Source: Ruminococcus sp. (GTDB lineage: Bacteria > Bacillota_A > Clostridia > Oscillospirales > Ruminococcaceae). Taken from it: DNA of 64,000 nt. The DNA lies in the NCBI RefSeq assembly GCF_024684275.1, contig NZ_JAIKXF010000023.1, forward strand, positions 1-64,000, given 5' to 3'. Positions 33,149 to 42,020 of the stretch are shown piece after piece. Positions within the stretch are counted from its first letter, which is position 1. Every line of letters begins with the position of its first letter. The translations under genes were made by a program, and so were the position numbers. The notes under the pieces are model-generated. The model saw nothing but the letters and a program-made list of their open reading frames with translations. It had not been told where the DNA came from and searched no databases.

Positions 33149-34528
33149 ATGGGACTTTTTTCTAAAATTGCCAGCGGTCTCAAAAAGACCAAGGATTTTC
33201 TTTTCGGCGGTATCCAGAGGGTACTGAATCAGTTTACCGTCATTGACGAGGACCTCTTCGAGGAGCTCGAAGAGCAGATGATAATGAGCGATATCGGCGT
33301 AGAGACCTCCGAGGAGATATGCGACAGGCTCCGCAAAAAGATAAAGGAGCGCGGTATCACCGATCCAAAGGAGATAATGGGACTTATCCATGAGGTTATT
33401 TCCGAAATAATGGGCAACGATACAGGTCTTGACCTGTCTGTATCTCCCGCAGTCATCATGGTCATCGGTGTAAACGGTGCAGGCAAGACCACAACTATCG
33501 GCAAGCTCTGTCACCAGTTCAAGCAGGAGGGCAAGAAGGTTCTTGTCGCAGCAGCCGATACCTTCCGTGCAGCTGCTATCGATCAGCTGGAGGTATGGAC
33601 TCAGCGCGCAGGTGTTGACATAGTAAAACACGCCGAGGGCTCAGATCCGGGTGCAGTAGTTTACGACGCTCTGGAAGCTGCAAAGGCGAGAGAGTGTGAC
33701 GTTGTAGTTATCGACACCGCAGGAAGACTTCACAACAAGAAGAACCTCATGGAGGAGCTGAAAAAGATAAACCGTATCATCGACAGCAAGGCAGGAGACT
33801 GCTCACGCGAGGTGCTTCTCGTTCTTGACGCTACAACAGGACAGAATGCGGTAAATCAGGCTAAGCTTTTCAGTGAGACTGCTCCTATCACAGGTATAGT
33901 CCTCACAAAGCTTGACGGTACAGCTAAGGGCGGTATCGTTATCTCTATAAAGAACGAGCTGGGTATTCCTGTAAAGCTCATAGGCGTAGGTGAGAAGATA
34001 GACGACCTGCAGCCCTTTGACAGCAATATGTTTGTTGATGCTCTCTTTGCAGCTCCCGAGGAGATCGAGGAGCTTGCCGAGGCTGAGGCAGAAGAAGACA
34101 GCGAGTCTGAGGGCTATGACGAGGAAACAGAGTACGGTGAGGACGAGGATACTGTTGAGGTAGACGGCGTAAAGGGCTACTACAACGAGTACGGCGCATT
34201 CATTCCTTATGAAGATGATGAGGAAGAAGAATACGATGAAGAGTCCGACGATGAGGAAGCCGAGGAGTACGATGCTGAGCCTGAGTCAGATGAAGAAGAC
34301 GAGGAAGCTGAGACTGATGAAGATAAAGAGTCTGAGGCTGTTAATGAAGATGAAGACGAAAACGAGGCGGAAGCCGAAATCGACAGTGATGAGACTGAGG
34401 ACAGCGAGCTGACAGAGGACGAAGCCGAGGAGGAACCAGAGGAAGAGCCGGAGGCTGCTTCTGAGCCTGAAAAGAAGAAAAAGCGCGGCTTCTTCAGCAG
34501 ACTTTTCGGAGGTAAGGACAATGATTAA
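33149..34528 (+). CDS. ftsY: Signal recognition particle receptor FtsY with acidic C-terminal extension
   Basis: 459 residues. FtsY receives SRP-ribosome complexes at the membrane. The N-terminal MGLFSKIASGLKKTKDFLFG is the usual amphipathic membrane-targeting helix. The NG GTPase domain follows: GVNGAGKTTT (107-116), DTFRAAA, DTAGRLHNK, TKLDGTAKGG. The family normally ends shortly after VDALF. Here a tail of about 157 residues continues, its first 140 residues with roughly 79 Asp/Glu by my count, ending in KKKKRGFFSRLFGG. An acidic A domain usually sits at the N-terminus; here it is at the C-terminus. The ATG at 33149 is 5 nt after GGAGG. Confidence 0.95.
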   Translation: MGLFSKIASGLKKTKDFLFGGIQRVLNQFTVIDEDLFEELEEQMIMSDIGVETSEEICDRLRKKIKERGITDPKEIMGLIHEVISEIMGNDTGLDLSVSPAVIMVIGVNGAGKTTTIGKLCHQFKQEGKKVLVAAADTFRAAAIDQLEVWTQRAGVDIVKHAEGSDPGAVVYDALEAAKARECDVVVIDTAGRLHNKKNLMEELKKINRIIDSKAGDCSREVLLVLDATTGQNAVNQAKLFSETAPITGIVLTKLDGTAKGGIVISIKNELGIPVKLIGVGEKIDDLQPFDSNMFVDALFAAPEEIEELAEAEAEEDSESEGYDEETEYGEDEDTVEVDGVKGYYNEYGAFIPYEDDEEEEYDEESDDEEAEEYDAEPESDEEDEEAETDEDKESEAVNEDEDENEAEAEIDSDETEDSELTEDEAEEEPEEEPEAASEPEKKKKRGFFSRLFGGKDND

Positions 34529-35102
34529 GCAGCTTGTAATGGCTACAAATAACGCAAACAAGCTCCGCGAGGCAAGAGAGATACTTGCACCTCTCGGAAT
34601 AGAGGTGCTGTCTCAGCGCGAGGCAGGGGCAAACTGCGATCCCGAGGAAAACGGCAAGACCTTTAAAGATAATGCACTCATCAAGGCAAGGGCTGTATAC
34701 GAGGCTGTAAATCTGCCGACTATTGCCGATGACAGCGGTCTCTGTGTTGCTGCACTTGATGGACGTCCGGGAGTTTACTCCGCAAGATACGCTCCCGAGG
34801 GACAGCACTGTGCGAAGCTCCTTGAGGAGATGAAGGACGTTCCCGAAGAAAATCGCGGAGCTGCATTTGAGTGCGCTATCGCTTACATAGATGAAAGCGG
34901 CAGCCATACCATAACAGGGGAGTGCAAAGGTGCTATCGGATATGAGCAGCGCGGTACAAACGGCTTCGGCTATGACCCTGTTTTCATGGTAGGGGAAAAA
35001 AGCATGGCGGAGCTCACCGCAGATGAAAAGAACGCAATAAGCCACAGAGGTGCGGCTCTCAGAGGGCTGTACAGTTATCTGAAAGAAAGATTTGGTGAAT
35101 GA
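34521..35102 (+). CDS. rdgB: XTP/dITP pyrophosphatase (RdgB/HAM1)
   Basis: 193 residues. It hydrolyses non-canonical purine triphosphates (dITP, XTP) and keeps them out of DNA. Family motifs are the N-terminal VMATNNANKLREAREIL, ENGKTFKDNALIKARA, ADDSGLCVAALDGRPGVYSARYA, and the C-terminal GTNGFGYDPVF and SHRGAAL. It overlaps the end of ftsY by 8 nt, so the genes are translationally coupled. Confidence 0.96.
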   Translation: MIKQLVMATNNANKLREAREILAPLGIEVLSQREAGANCDPEENGKTFKDNALIKARAVYEAVNLPTIADDSGLCVAALDGRPGVYSARYAPEGQHCAKLLEEMKDVPEENRGAAFECAIAYIDESGSHTITGECKGAIGYEQRGTNGFGYDPVFMVGEKSMAELTADEKNAISHRGAALRGLYSYLKERFGE

Positions 35103-35103
35103 T

Positions 35104-35406
35104 ATGCTTACAAGCAAACAGAGAGCATACCTGCGCGGTATAGCTTCAACATATGAGACCATATATCAGGTCGGCAAGGGCGGAGTTACCGAGGCAATGT
35201 GCAAGGATATAGAGGCAGCTCTTACCAAGAGAGAGCTTATAAAGCTGAGAGTTCTTGACAATTCGGGCTGGACAGCAAGAGAGGCTGCCGACGCTATTGC
35301 CGAGCAGACAGGTGCTGACGTAGTACAGGTCATTGGAAGCAAATTCGTGCTTTTCAAGCGCAACGAAAAGGAGCCTGTTATCGAGAATATCCCTAAGGCT
35401 AAGTAA
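35104..35406 (+). CDS. yhbY: YhbY-type CRM-domain RNA-binding protein
   Basis: 100 residues, a single CRS1-YhbY domain known to associate with pre-50S ribosomes. Typical opening MLTSKQRAYLRGIAS, the VGKGGVTEAM loop (GxxG-like) and the KRELIKLRVLDN strand. The frame is open 12 nt further upstream, but the ATG at 35104 gives the usual N-terminus. It begins 1 nt after rdgB and its stop overlaps the next ATG by 1 nt. Confidence 0.9.
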   Translation: MLTSKQRAYLRGIASTYETIYQVGKGGVTEAMCKDIEAALTKRELIKLRVLDNSGWTAREAADAIAEQTGADVVQVIGSKFVLFKRNEKEPVIENIPKAK

Positions 35407-36101
35407 TGAAGGTACTGATAATAAGCGGCACCGACCACAAGGGCTCGTCCTACAGTATCGTGCGTATCATGGCTGAGAAGCTGACAAAGCCCGAGAATAT
35501 CAGTGAGGTGTTCCTGCCCCGTGATTTTGATGAGTTCTGCTGCGGCTGCACAAGCTGCTTCACAAAAGGAGAGGACAAATGCCCTCATGCTGCGAAACTA
35601 AGTCCCATAACGGAGCTTATTGACAGCTCGGAAGTTATCATACTGACATCACCTGTGTACGTTTATCACTGTACGGGACAGATGAAGGCTTTGCTCGACC
35701 ACTACGGCTGGCGCTGGATGGCGCATCGTCCTGAGGAGAAAATGTTCAGCAAGCAGGCGGTAGTTGTCTCAACAGCCGCGGGAGCAGGTGTAAAGTCCAC
35801 CATGAAGGATATGGCGGACAGCTGCTTTTTCTGGGGCATACCTCAGACCTACAGGCTTGGCAGAGCCGTTGCGGCAACAGACTGGCAGAGCGTAAAGCCG
35901 AAGATAAAGGACAGCATAAACGCAAAAGCTGACAGTATCGCAAAAAAGATACTGAAAAGGCAGGGAAAAGTACCCATTTCGCTGAAAACAAAGGGATTTT
36001 TCAAGATAATGAGCCTTATGCAGCGAAACGGCTGGAACAAAACCGACGCAGACTACTGGAAGGAAAAGGGCTGGACAGAAAGCAAACGCCCGTGGAAATG
36101 A
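35406..36101 (+). CDS. NADPH-dependent FMN reductase / flavodoxin-fold oxidoreductase
   Basis: 231 residues. The flavodoxin-like start VLIISGTDHKGSSYSIV holds the FMN phosphate loop. A Cys cluster, CCGCTSCFTKGEDKC at about 38-52, is typical of FMN-reductase-family proteins of anaerobes. TSPVYVYHCTGQMKALLDHYGW is the second flavin contact region. The C-terminal 60 residues are basic. The substrate is unknown. The ATG overlaps the yhbY stop (TAATG), so the gene is coupled to it. Confidence 0.82.
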   Translation: MKVLIISGTDHKGSSYSIVRIMAEKLTKPENISEVFLPRDFDEFCCGCTSCFTKGEDKCPHAAKLSPITELIDSSEVIILTSPVYVYHCTGQMKALLDHYGWRWMAHRPEEKMFSKQAVVVSTAAGAGVKSTMKDMADSCFFWGIPQTYRLGRAVAATDWQSVKPKIKDSINAKADSIAKKILKRQGKVPISLKTKGFFKIMSLMQRNGWNKTDADYWKEKGWTESKRPWK

Positions 36102-36114
36102 ATGGAGTGATGAT

Positions 36115-37305
36115 ATGCGCATAGGAATATACGGCGGAAGCTTCAATCCCGTTCATAACGGTCATATACATCTTGCGCAGACAGCGCTACGGGAGTTTTC
36201 TCTTGACAGGCTTTATTTAGTACCGTCAAGGAAGTCGCCTCACCGTTCAAGTGCGGAGTATGCTCCCGACGAGGACAGACTGGAAATGCTCAGGCTCGCC
36301 TGCAGAAACAATGATAAGCTTTTTGTCAGCGATTATGAGATAAAAAGCGACAGAGTGAGCTATACTATATACACTGTAGAGCAATTCCGCAGTGAATTTC
36401 CCGAGGCTGAGCTGTATCTGCTTGTGGGAAGCGATATGCTCCTCAGCTTTGATACATGGTATCGCTTTGAGGAGATACTGGCGCAGGTAACGCTGTGTGT
36501 GGTATCCCGTGAGAGCGGAGACCTGCCTGCTCTGAGAGCAAAGGCAGAGGAACTCAGCAAATTCGGCAATATACTGGTATCAGAGGCTGATCCGAAAGTG
36601 ATCTCAAGCACCGAGATCAGAAAAAAAATTGCCAAAAATAAGGATTTCGCTTGCTATCTTGATGAAAATGTAGTACAATATATAAGATCAAAGGGATTAT
36701 ATTCAGTCAGAGGTGAAGGAAAATTGCATTATGATGCAGACGATAAAAAGAAATACCTGAAAGCTAATTTATCGGTGAAAAGATACACACATTCTCTGAA
36801 TGTTGCCGACGAGTGCAGAAAGCTTGCGGAAAAGTACGGAGAGGATCCCGAAAAGGCATATTTTGCAGGGCTTTTACATGATATCTGCAAGGAAATGCCC
36901 GATGATCAGCAGAGAGCTCTTGTAAACGAGAGCGGTTATACAGTCTGCCGCGAGGAGCTTGAAACACGCTCGCTGCTTCACGGCATTGCAGGGGCATATT
37001 TTATAAAAAAAGAGTTTGGAGTAGAGGATATAGATATTCTTAATTCCATCAGATTTCATACGGTCGGACGGGCAGGAATGTCCCGTCTTGAGGAGATAGT
37101 CTACATCGGCGACCTCATTTCCGCCGAAAGAGACTACAAGGACGTGGATAAAATGCGCAAGCTGGCTTATACTGACCTTAACGCAGCTATGCTGGAGGCT
37201 TTTGCGTTTTCCATGAAGTCGGTCATAAAAAAAGGCGGAGTTATACCGATTTGCACCGCAGAGGGATATAATTTTTATACCCGGATTTCAAAAGCAGAGA
37301 AATAA
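36115..37305 (+). CDS. nadD: NadD-YqeK fusion: nicotinate-nucleotide adenylyltransferase and HD phosphohydrolase
   Basis: 396 residues in two domains. Residues 1-200 are NadD: GIYGGSFNPVHNGH carries the nucleotidyltransferase HxGH motif and VISSTEIRKKI the second signature. It makes deamido-NAD from nicotinate mononucleotide. Residues about 215-390 are an HD-domain protein of the YqeK type: KRYTHSLNVADECRKLA, FAGLLHDICKE and IRFHTVGRAGMS supply the metal ligands. YqeK proteins hydrolyse Ap4A. In Bacillus the two are adjacent separate genes. The frame is continuous, with no stop or frameshift. rsfS lies two genes downstream, the usual yqeK partner. Confidence 0.92.
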   Translation: MRIGIYGGSFNPVHNGHIHLAQTALREFSLDRLYLVPSRKSPHRSSAEYAPDEDRLEMLRLACRNNDKLFVSDYEIKSDRVSYTIYTVEQFRSEFPEAELYLLVGSDMLLSFDTWYRFEEILAQVTLCVVSRESGDLPALRAKAEELSKFGNILVSEADPKVISSTEIRKKIAKNKDFACYLDENVVQYIRSKGLYSVRGEGKLHYDADDKKKYLKANLSVKRYTHSLNVADECRKLAEKYGEDPEKAYFAGLLHDICKEMPDDQQRALVNESGYTVCREELETRSLLHGIAGAYFIKKEFGVEDIDILNSIRFHTVGRAGMSRLEEIVYIGDLISAERDYKDVDKMRKLAYTDLNAAMLEAFAFSMKSVIKKGGVIPICTAEGYNFYTRISKAEK

Positions 37306-37334
37306 AATACTTGGAATTTGAAAAGAGGACTCAA

Positions 37335-38822
37335 ATGAACCGAGAAGAACGTAACGAGGAGTTATATAACAGAACTAATGGAGCTCCGAGGCAGGTAAAA
37401 CCTCTTCGCAAGCTCAAAAGAGTTGATGACAACAGACCAAAAGAGCCCGAGTATCACGGATTGCACGAGGCTCCTTCCATAGATATAAGGATCGAGGGGG
37501 AAGAGCCTCCGAGACCTGAGATAAGAGAACAGCAGTACCACGGGCTTCACGAAAAGGGCAGGGAAAGCTTGGTTGAATCGGCGGATTATGACGACGACTT
37601 CGATGACGAGCCCAAAAAGAAAAAGAGCAAAAAGGACGCGCTTATAAAGCTTACCTCTATCCTGCTCAGTATCGCAGCCATAATCGCTCTTTTCCTTAAT
37701 ATGCCTATACTCTGGTATAAAAAGAGCGGTCTTCCCGATGAAAGGGTGTCTATAATCACCTATTTCAAGCGCTGGCAGCCTACTGTAGACATTGAGGGCG
37801 AGCTTGAAAAGCCGCAGATCAACCTCAATGTGGATACCGACATCGTTAATGATGACTTTACAGACGGACTTGACCTTCCTCAGCTCGTTGAGGGACAGTA
37901 TACCGTACTTTTCCTCGGCTTTGACGAGGACGTAGAGAATACCGACGTTATCTGGATATGTCAGTTCGATATAGCAGCTGCAAAGCTGCATATCCTTCAG
38001 GTTCCCCGTGACTGCGCAGTTCCGAACTATACAAGCAACGAGACCACAAAGATCAACAGCGTTTACAGCTGCGGCGATCCTGAGATAAGCAAGATACAGC
38101 GTGTTGTAAACTGTGTACAGGAAAACTTCGGTATCCCGATAGACGCATATATAACAACTGCCTGCTTTGATATAGTTGATATAGTTGACCTCATCGGCGG
38201 TATCCCGATGCACCTCGATAACGAGATAATCTATGAGGCTGACAAGCAGATACCAAAGGGCGATGTGGTCCTTTCGGGACAGCAGGCTGAATGGTTCGTG
38301 CGTTTCCGCCATGAATGGCTTCAGGGCGATATCGGACGTGTACAGAATCAGCGCCGCTTTATGCAGGCAGCTATGAAGAAGCTTCTCGATATTGTCAAGA
38401 ACGAGGGCAAGATGAAGCTATACAGCTATCTCAATACTATCTACAAGAATAAGTGGATAGCAACAAATATGAGCGTTGACGACCTCAGCAAGCTTGCAGA
38501 CTTCGGTGCGACCCTGCAAATGGAAAACGTAAAGGTGGATATGGTGCCCGGTGAGGACGCGATATACTATGCTTACGACGGCAAGGAGTACAGCATCTAC
38601 TCTATACACAAGAGAGCTACTGTTGATAAGCTCAATGAGAATTTCAGACCTTATCAGCGTCCTATGCTGCTCTCTGAGAGCAATATAATTGAATTTGTTG
38701 AAGAATACAATTATCAGTACGAATTATATGACGATACGGGAATGACCTTCGAGGAGCTTGAAACAGCTACAGAGCCTCTCAGAGATCCCGAAATGAAACC
38801 GTGGTGGAAGGAAGATGAATAA
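37335..38822 (+). CDS. LytR-CpsA-Psr (LCP) family cell-wall glycopolymer ligase
   Basis: 495 residues. LCP enzymes attach teichoic acids or polysaccharides to peptidoglycan. Order: acidic/basic cytoplasmic N-terminus (1-103), one transmembrane helix (about 104-124), extracellular LCP domain (about 170-400) with VLFLGFDED, VPRDCAVPNY (conserved Arg), INSVYSCG, DLIGGIPMHL, and RFRHEW..GDIGRVQNQRRF. The cytoplasmic part has the motif YHGLHE twice (40-45 and 68-73). I chose the ATG at 37335 behind AGAGGA; a TTG 24 nt upstream has no site. Its place between nadD-yqeK and rsfS is common in Clostridia. Confidence 0.9.
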   Translation: MNREERNEELYNRTNGAPRQVKPLRKLKRVDDNRPKEPEYHGLHEAPSIDIRIEGEEPPRPEIREQQYHGLHEKGRESLVESADYDDDFDDEPKKKKSKKDALIKLTSILLSIAAIIALFLNMPILWYKKSGLPDERVSIITYFKRWQPTVDIEGELEKPQINLNVDTDIVNDDFTDGLDLPQLVEGQYTVLFLGFDEDVENTDVIWICQFDIAAAKLHILQVPRDCAVPNYTSNETTKINSVYSCGDPEISKIQRVVNCVQENFGIPIDAYITTACFDIVDIVDLIGGIPMHLDNEIIYEADKQIPKGDVVLSGQQAEWFVRFRHEWLQGDIGRVQNQRRFMQAAMKKLLDIVKNEGKMKLYSYLNTIYKNKWIATNMSVDDLSKLADFGATLQMENVKVDMVPGEDAIYYAYDGKEYSIYSIHKRATVDKLNENFRPYQRPMLLSESNIIEFVEEYNYQYELYDDTGMTFEELETATEPLRDPEMKPWWKEDE

Positions 38823-39182
38823 ATGACAGAGCAGGAAAAGCTTGAACTTATTATAAAAACTCTCGACAGCAAAAGAGGCGAGGATATACAGGCTATCAAA
38901 ATTTCAGACCTGACCATTCTTGCCGATTATTTCGTAATAGTAAACGGTACCAGCAATACCCATGCAAGAACTCTTGCAGACGAGGTGGAATTTGTCCTTT
39001 CACAAAAGGGCATAGAGCCCCTGCGCCGTGAAGCTGATACAGGAAATACATGGATAATCCTCGATTATGCCGATATAATCGTTCATGTATTTTACAAGGA
39101 TACCCGTAATTTCTATAAGCTTGAGGGCTTATGGGCTGACGGTGAGCAGATAGATATCAGCGATCTTGTTACCAAGGAGTGA
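38823..39182 (+). CDS. rsfS: Ribosomal silencing factor RsfS
   Basis: 119 residues. RsfS binds L14 and blocks 30S-50S joining when nutrients fall. Motifs are the N-terminal ALDSKRGEDI-like segment, LTILADYFVIVNGTSNTHARTLADEVE and WIILDYADIIVHVFYKDTRNFYKLEGLW. It starts directly after the LCP stop codon. Confidence 0.96.
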   Translation: MTEQEKLELIIKTLDSKRGEDIQAIKISDLTILADYFVIVNGTSNTHARTLADEVEFVLSQKGIEPLRREADTGNTWIILDYADIIVHVFYKDTRNFYKLEGLWADGEQIDISDLVTKE

Positions 39183-39187
39183 GTGCT

Positions 39188-39532
39188 TTGTTAGATCAGA
39201 AGGAAAGAGGAAACAAGATATGTATAGCTATGGCGGCATATGTTGTTGCAAAAGCAGTGCTTAATATGGTTCTTGCAAAGCATTTTGCCCTTGTCACCCT
39301 GCTTGTGGCACTTGCAGAGGCGGCGGTATTCTTTGTAAGGTTCAAGTACGTAAATTACGTTCTTGCCGCAGTCCTTGCCCTTACGGCAATTGTTTACCTG
39401 CCGCAGAATATAGCCAATATCGGTGCAAACTGGATATACCTCTTAGAGGGCATTATAGACATCGGCTGTGCAGCTCTGCTGTGCTTTAACCGCGATGTCA
39501 AAAGCGTATTTTACAGATTACCAAATGTTTAA
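39188..39532 (+). CDS. Small integral membrane protein of unknown function
   Basis: 114 residues, not recognised. It has three to four predicted membrane helices (IAMAAYVVAKAVLNMVL, FALVTLLVALAEAAVFFV, VLAAVLALTAIVYL, GIIDIGCAALLCF) joined by short loops, and a short basic C-terminus. I prefer the TTG at 39188, 8 nt after AAGGAG; a GTG at 39179 overlaps the site. It lies between rsfS and leuS and is probably cotranscribed. Confidence 0.65.
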   Translation: MLDQKERGNKICIAMAAYVVAKAVLNMVLAKHFALVTLLVALAEAAVFFVRFKYVNYVLAAVLALTAIVYLPQNIANIGANWIYLLEGIIDIGCAALLCFNRDVKSVFYRLPNV

Positions 39533-39560
39533 TAATTAATAATAAAGGAATGATATTACA

Positions 39561-41993
39561 ATGAGCAGATATGATTTCACATCTGTTGAAGCCAAATGGC
39601 AGAAATACTGGGAAGAACATGAGACCTTCAAGACTGATGTATGGGACTTCAGCAAGCCTAAGTTCTATGCGCTTGATATGTTCCCTTATCCTTCGGGAGT
39701 AGGTCTCCACGCCGGACACCCTGAGGGCTATACAGCTACCGACATAGTTTCACGTATGAAGCGTATGCAGGGCTATAACGTCCTTCACCCGATGGGCTAT
39801 GATTCCTTCGGACTTCCCGCAGAGCAGTATGCCGTAAATACAGGCAATCACCCCAACGGCTTTACTCAGGAGAATATCAAGACCTTTTCAAAACAGCTCA
39901 AGGAGCTGGGCTTTGACTATGACTGGTCAAAGATGATAGCAACGTCCGATCCCGAGTTCTATAAGTGGACTCAGTGGATATTCAAGCAGCTCTACAAGGA
40001 CGGCTACGCTAAGTACATTGATATGCCTGTAAACTGGTGCGAGGAGCTTGGAACAGTTCTCTCCAACGATGAGGTCATCGACGGCAAGTCAGAGCGCGGC
40101 GGATTCCCTGTAGTCAGAAAGAATATGAAGCAGTGGGTAATTGACCAGCCTGCATTTGCTGAAAAGCTCCTTGAAGGACTTGACGAGATAGACTGGCCTG
40201 AGTCCACAAAGGCTATACAGCGCAACTGGATAGGCAAGTCCACAGGTGTTGAGGTGGAATTTGACATCATAGGCGGCGGAAAGTTCTCTATCTTTACCAC
40301 CTGTATCGAAACTATCTATGGTATCACATTCATGGTCCTTGCTCCCGACGGAGCTATAACAGAGAGCCTTCTCGACCGTGTGCAGAACAGGGAAGAGGTC
40401 GAGGCTTACATTGCTGAGACCAAGAAGAAGAACGATATGGATCGTACCGAGCTCAACAAGACCAAGTCAGGCTGTGAGCTCAAGGGCGTGACCTGTATAA
40501 ATCCCGTAAACGGCAAGGAAGTCCGTATGTTTATTGGAGACTTCGTCCTTGCAAGCTACGGTACAGGCGCAGTTATGGCTGTACCGAGCCACGATCAGCG
40601 TGACTTTGAGTATGCTGTAGCTCATAACATAGACATGATTCAGGTAATCGACGGCAATGACGGTCATATCGATGTTTCCGAAGCAGCTATGGAAAAGACA
40701 GAATATCTCGGAAAGGGCTACAAGCTCATCAACTCCGAGGAGTTCACAGGTCTTACTGTTGAGGAAGCTAAGGAAGCTATCACGGTGAAGCTTGAAAAAA
40801 TGGGCAGAGCAAAGCGTACTGTAAACTATCACTTCCGTGAGTGGATATTCGCACGTCAGCGCTACTGGGGCGAGCCTGTTCCGATAGTTCACGGTGAGGA
40901 CGGCGAGATACACGTTCTTGACGACGAAGAACTGCCGCTTATTCTTCCTGAGCTTGACGACTACAAGGCCAAGAACGGCAAGGCCCCCCTTGAAAATGCA
41001 ACTGAGTGGAAAAAGTACGACAGGAACGGCATAAAGGGTACACGCGAGACCTCAACTATGCCCGGAAGTGCAGGTTCAAGCTGGTACTATTTCAGATATA
41101 TTGATCCTCATAACGACAAGGAGTTCGCAAATCAGGAGCTTCTCAAGCACTGGATGCCTGTAGACCTCTACATAGGCGGTCCCGAACACGCTGTAGGACA
41201 CCTTATGTACTCACGTATCTGGAACAGATACCTTTACGATAAGGGCTTGGCGCCTACAAAGGAGCCATTCAAGAAGCTGGTTCATCAGGGCATGATACTC
41301 GGCGAGAACGGCATCAAAATGGGTAAGCGCTTCCCCGAGTTCGTTGTAAATCCTTCAGATATCGTAAGAGATTATGGCGCAGATACTCTCCGCCTTTATG
41401 AGATGTTCATGGGACCTCTTGAAGTAAGCAAGCCGTGGAGCAAAAACGGCGTTGAGGGTGCAAAGAGATTTATCCAGAGAGCATGGAACTTCTTCACAGA
41501 GGCTGAGAACCTCACTGACGACAACGACGGCAGCCTCACAAAGGTGTACCACCAGACAGTCAAGAAGGTAACTGACGACTATGAGAAGCTTGCCTTCAAT
41601 ACGGCTATCAGCCAGATGATGATATTCGTAAACGCAGTATACAAGAACGGCAAGTGCCCGAGAGAGTATGCTGAGGGACTTATAAAGATGCTTTCATGTA
41701 TCACACCTCATATGGGCGAGGAAATATGGAGCATCATGGGGCATAATGATACTATCGCTTTTGAGAGCTGGCCTTCATACGATGAGGAGCTCTGCAAGGA
41801 GGATACTATCGAGATCGTTGTCCAGATAAACGGCAAGGTCAAGGCAAAGCTCAATATCGCTGTTGACGCTGACAAGGATTCCGTAATGGAAATGGCTATG
41901 TCTGATGAAAAGGTCAAGGAGTCTATCGACGGAAAGACCATTATCAAGCAGATATATGTACCAAATAAACTTGTTAATATTGTTGCAAAATAA
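39561..41993 (+). CDS. leuS: Leucyl-tRNA synthetase
   Basis: 810 residues, class I synthetase charging tRNA-Leu. The HIGH motif is HAGH in FPYPSGVGLHAGHPEGYTATD; the KMSKS position reads KMGKR. The CP1 editing domain is present (about 225-400) with GTGAVMAVPSHDQRDFEYA containing the conserved Asp. Its Thr-rich segment reads TTCIET instead of the common TTRPDT. AHLMYSRIW-like GPEHAVGHLMYSRIWN is typical. No T-box leader is visible in the 28 bp before the gene. Confidence 0.97.
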   Translation: MSRYDFTSVEAKWQKYWEEHETFKTDVWDFSKPKFYALDMFPYPSGVGLHAGHPEGYTATDIVSRMKRMQGYNVLHPMGYDSFGLPAEQYAVNTGNHPNGFTQENIKTFSKQLKELGFDYDWSKMIATSDPEFYKWTQWIFKQLYKDGYAKYIDMPVNWCEELGTVLSNDEVIDGKSERGGFPVVRKNMKQWVIDQPAFAEKLLEGLDEIDWPESTKAIQRNWIGKSTGVEVEFDIIGGGKFSIFTTCIETIYGITFMVLAPDGAITESLLDRVQNREEVEAYIAETKKKNDMDRTELNKTKSGCELKGVTCINPVNGKEVRMFIGDFVLASYGTGAVMAVPSHDQRDFEYAVAHNIDMIQVIDGNDGHIDVSEAAMEKTEYLGKGYKLINSEEFTGLTVEEAKEAITVKLEKMGRAKRTVNYHFREWIFARQRYWGEPVPIVHGEDGEIHVLDDEELPLILPELDDYKAKNGKAPLENATEWKKYDRNGIKGTRETSTMPGSAGSSWYYFRYIDPHNDKEFANQELLKHWMPVDLYIGGPEHAVGHLMYSRIWNRYLYDKGLAPTKEPFKKLVHQGMILGENGIKMGKRFPEFVVNPSDIVRDYGADTLRLYEMFMGPLEVSKPWSKNGVEGAKRFIQRAWNFFTEAENLTDDNDGSLTKVYHQTVKKVTDDYEKLAFNTAISQMMIFVNAVYKNGKCPREYAEGLIKMLSCITPHMGEEIWSIMGHNDTIAFESWPSYDEELCKEDTIEIVVQINGKVKAKLNIAVDADKDSVMEMAMSDEKVKESIDGKTIIKQIYVPNKLVNIVAK

Positions 41994-42020
41994 CGAATTT
42001 TTAAGTAAAAGAAAAAATGC

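Noticed and set aside
32777..33631. Long open frame on the minus strand under smc/ftsY (284 codons)
   Set aside because: It lies antisense to two certain genes, has no ribosome binding site and no recognisable domain; a codon-bias shadow.
34209..34412. Acidic repeat region in ftsY as a frameshift artefact
   Set aside because: The frame stays open with normal codon use through the basic end and couples to rdgB by an 8-nt overlap, so it is read as coding.
37362..38312. 316-codon minus-strand frame under the LCP gene
   Set aside because: Fully antisense to a well-supported LCP protein; composition is that of a reverse-strand shadow.
39533..39560. T-box leader for leuS
   Set aside because: Only 28 bp separate leuS from the previous gene and no T-box sequence is visible.
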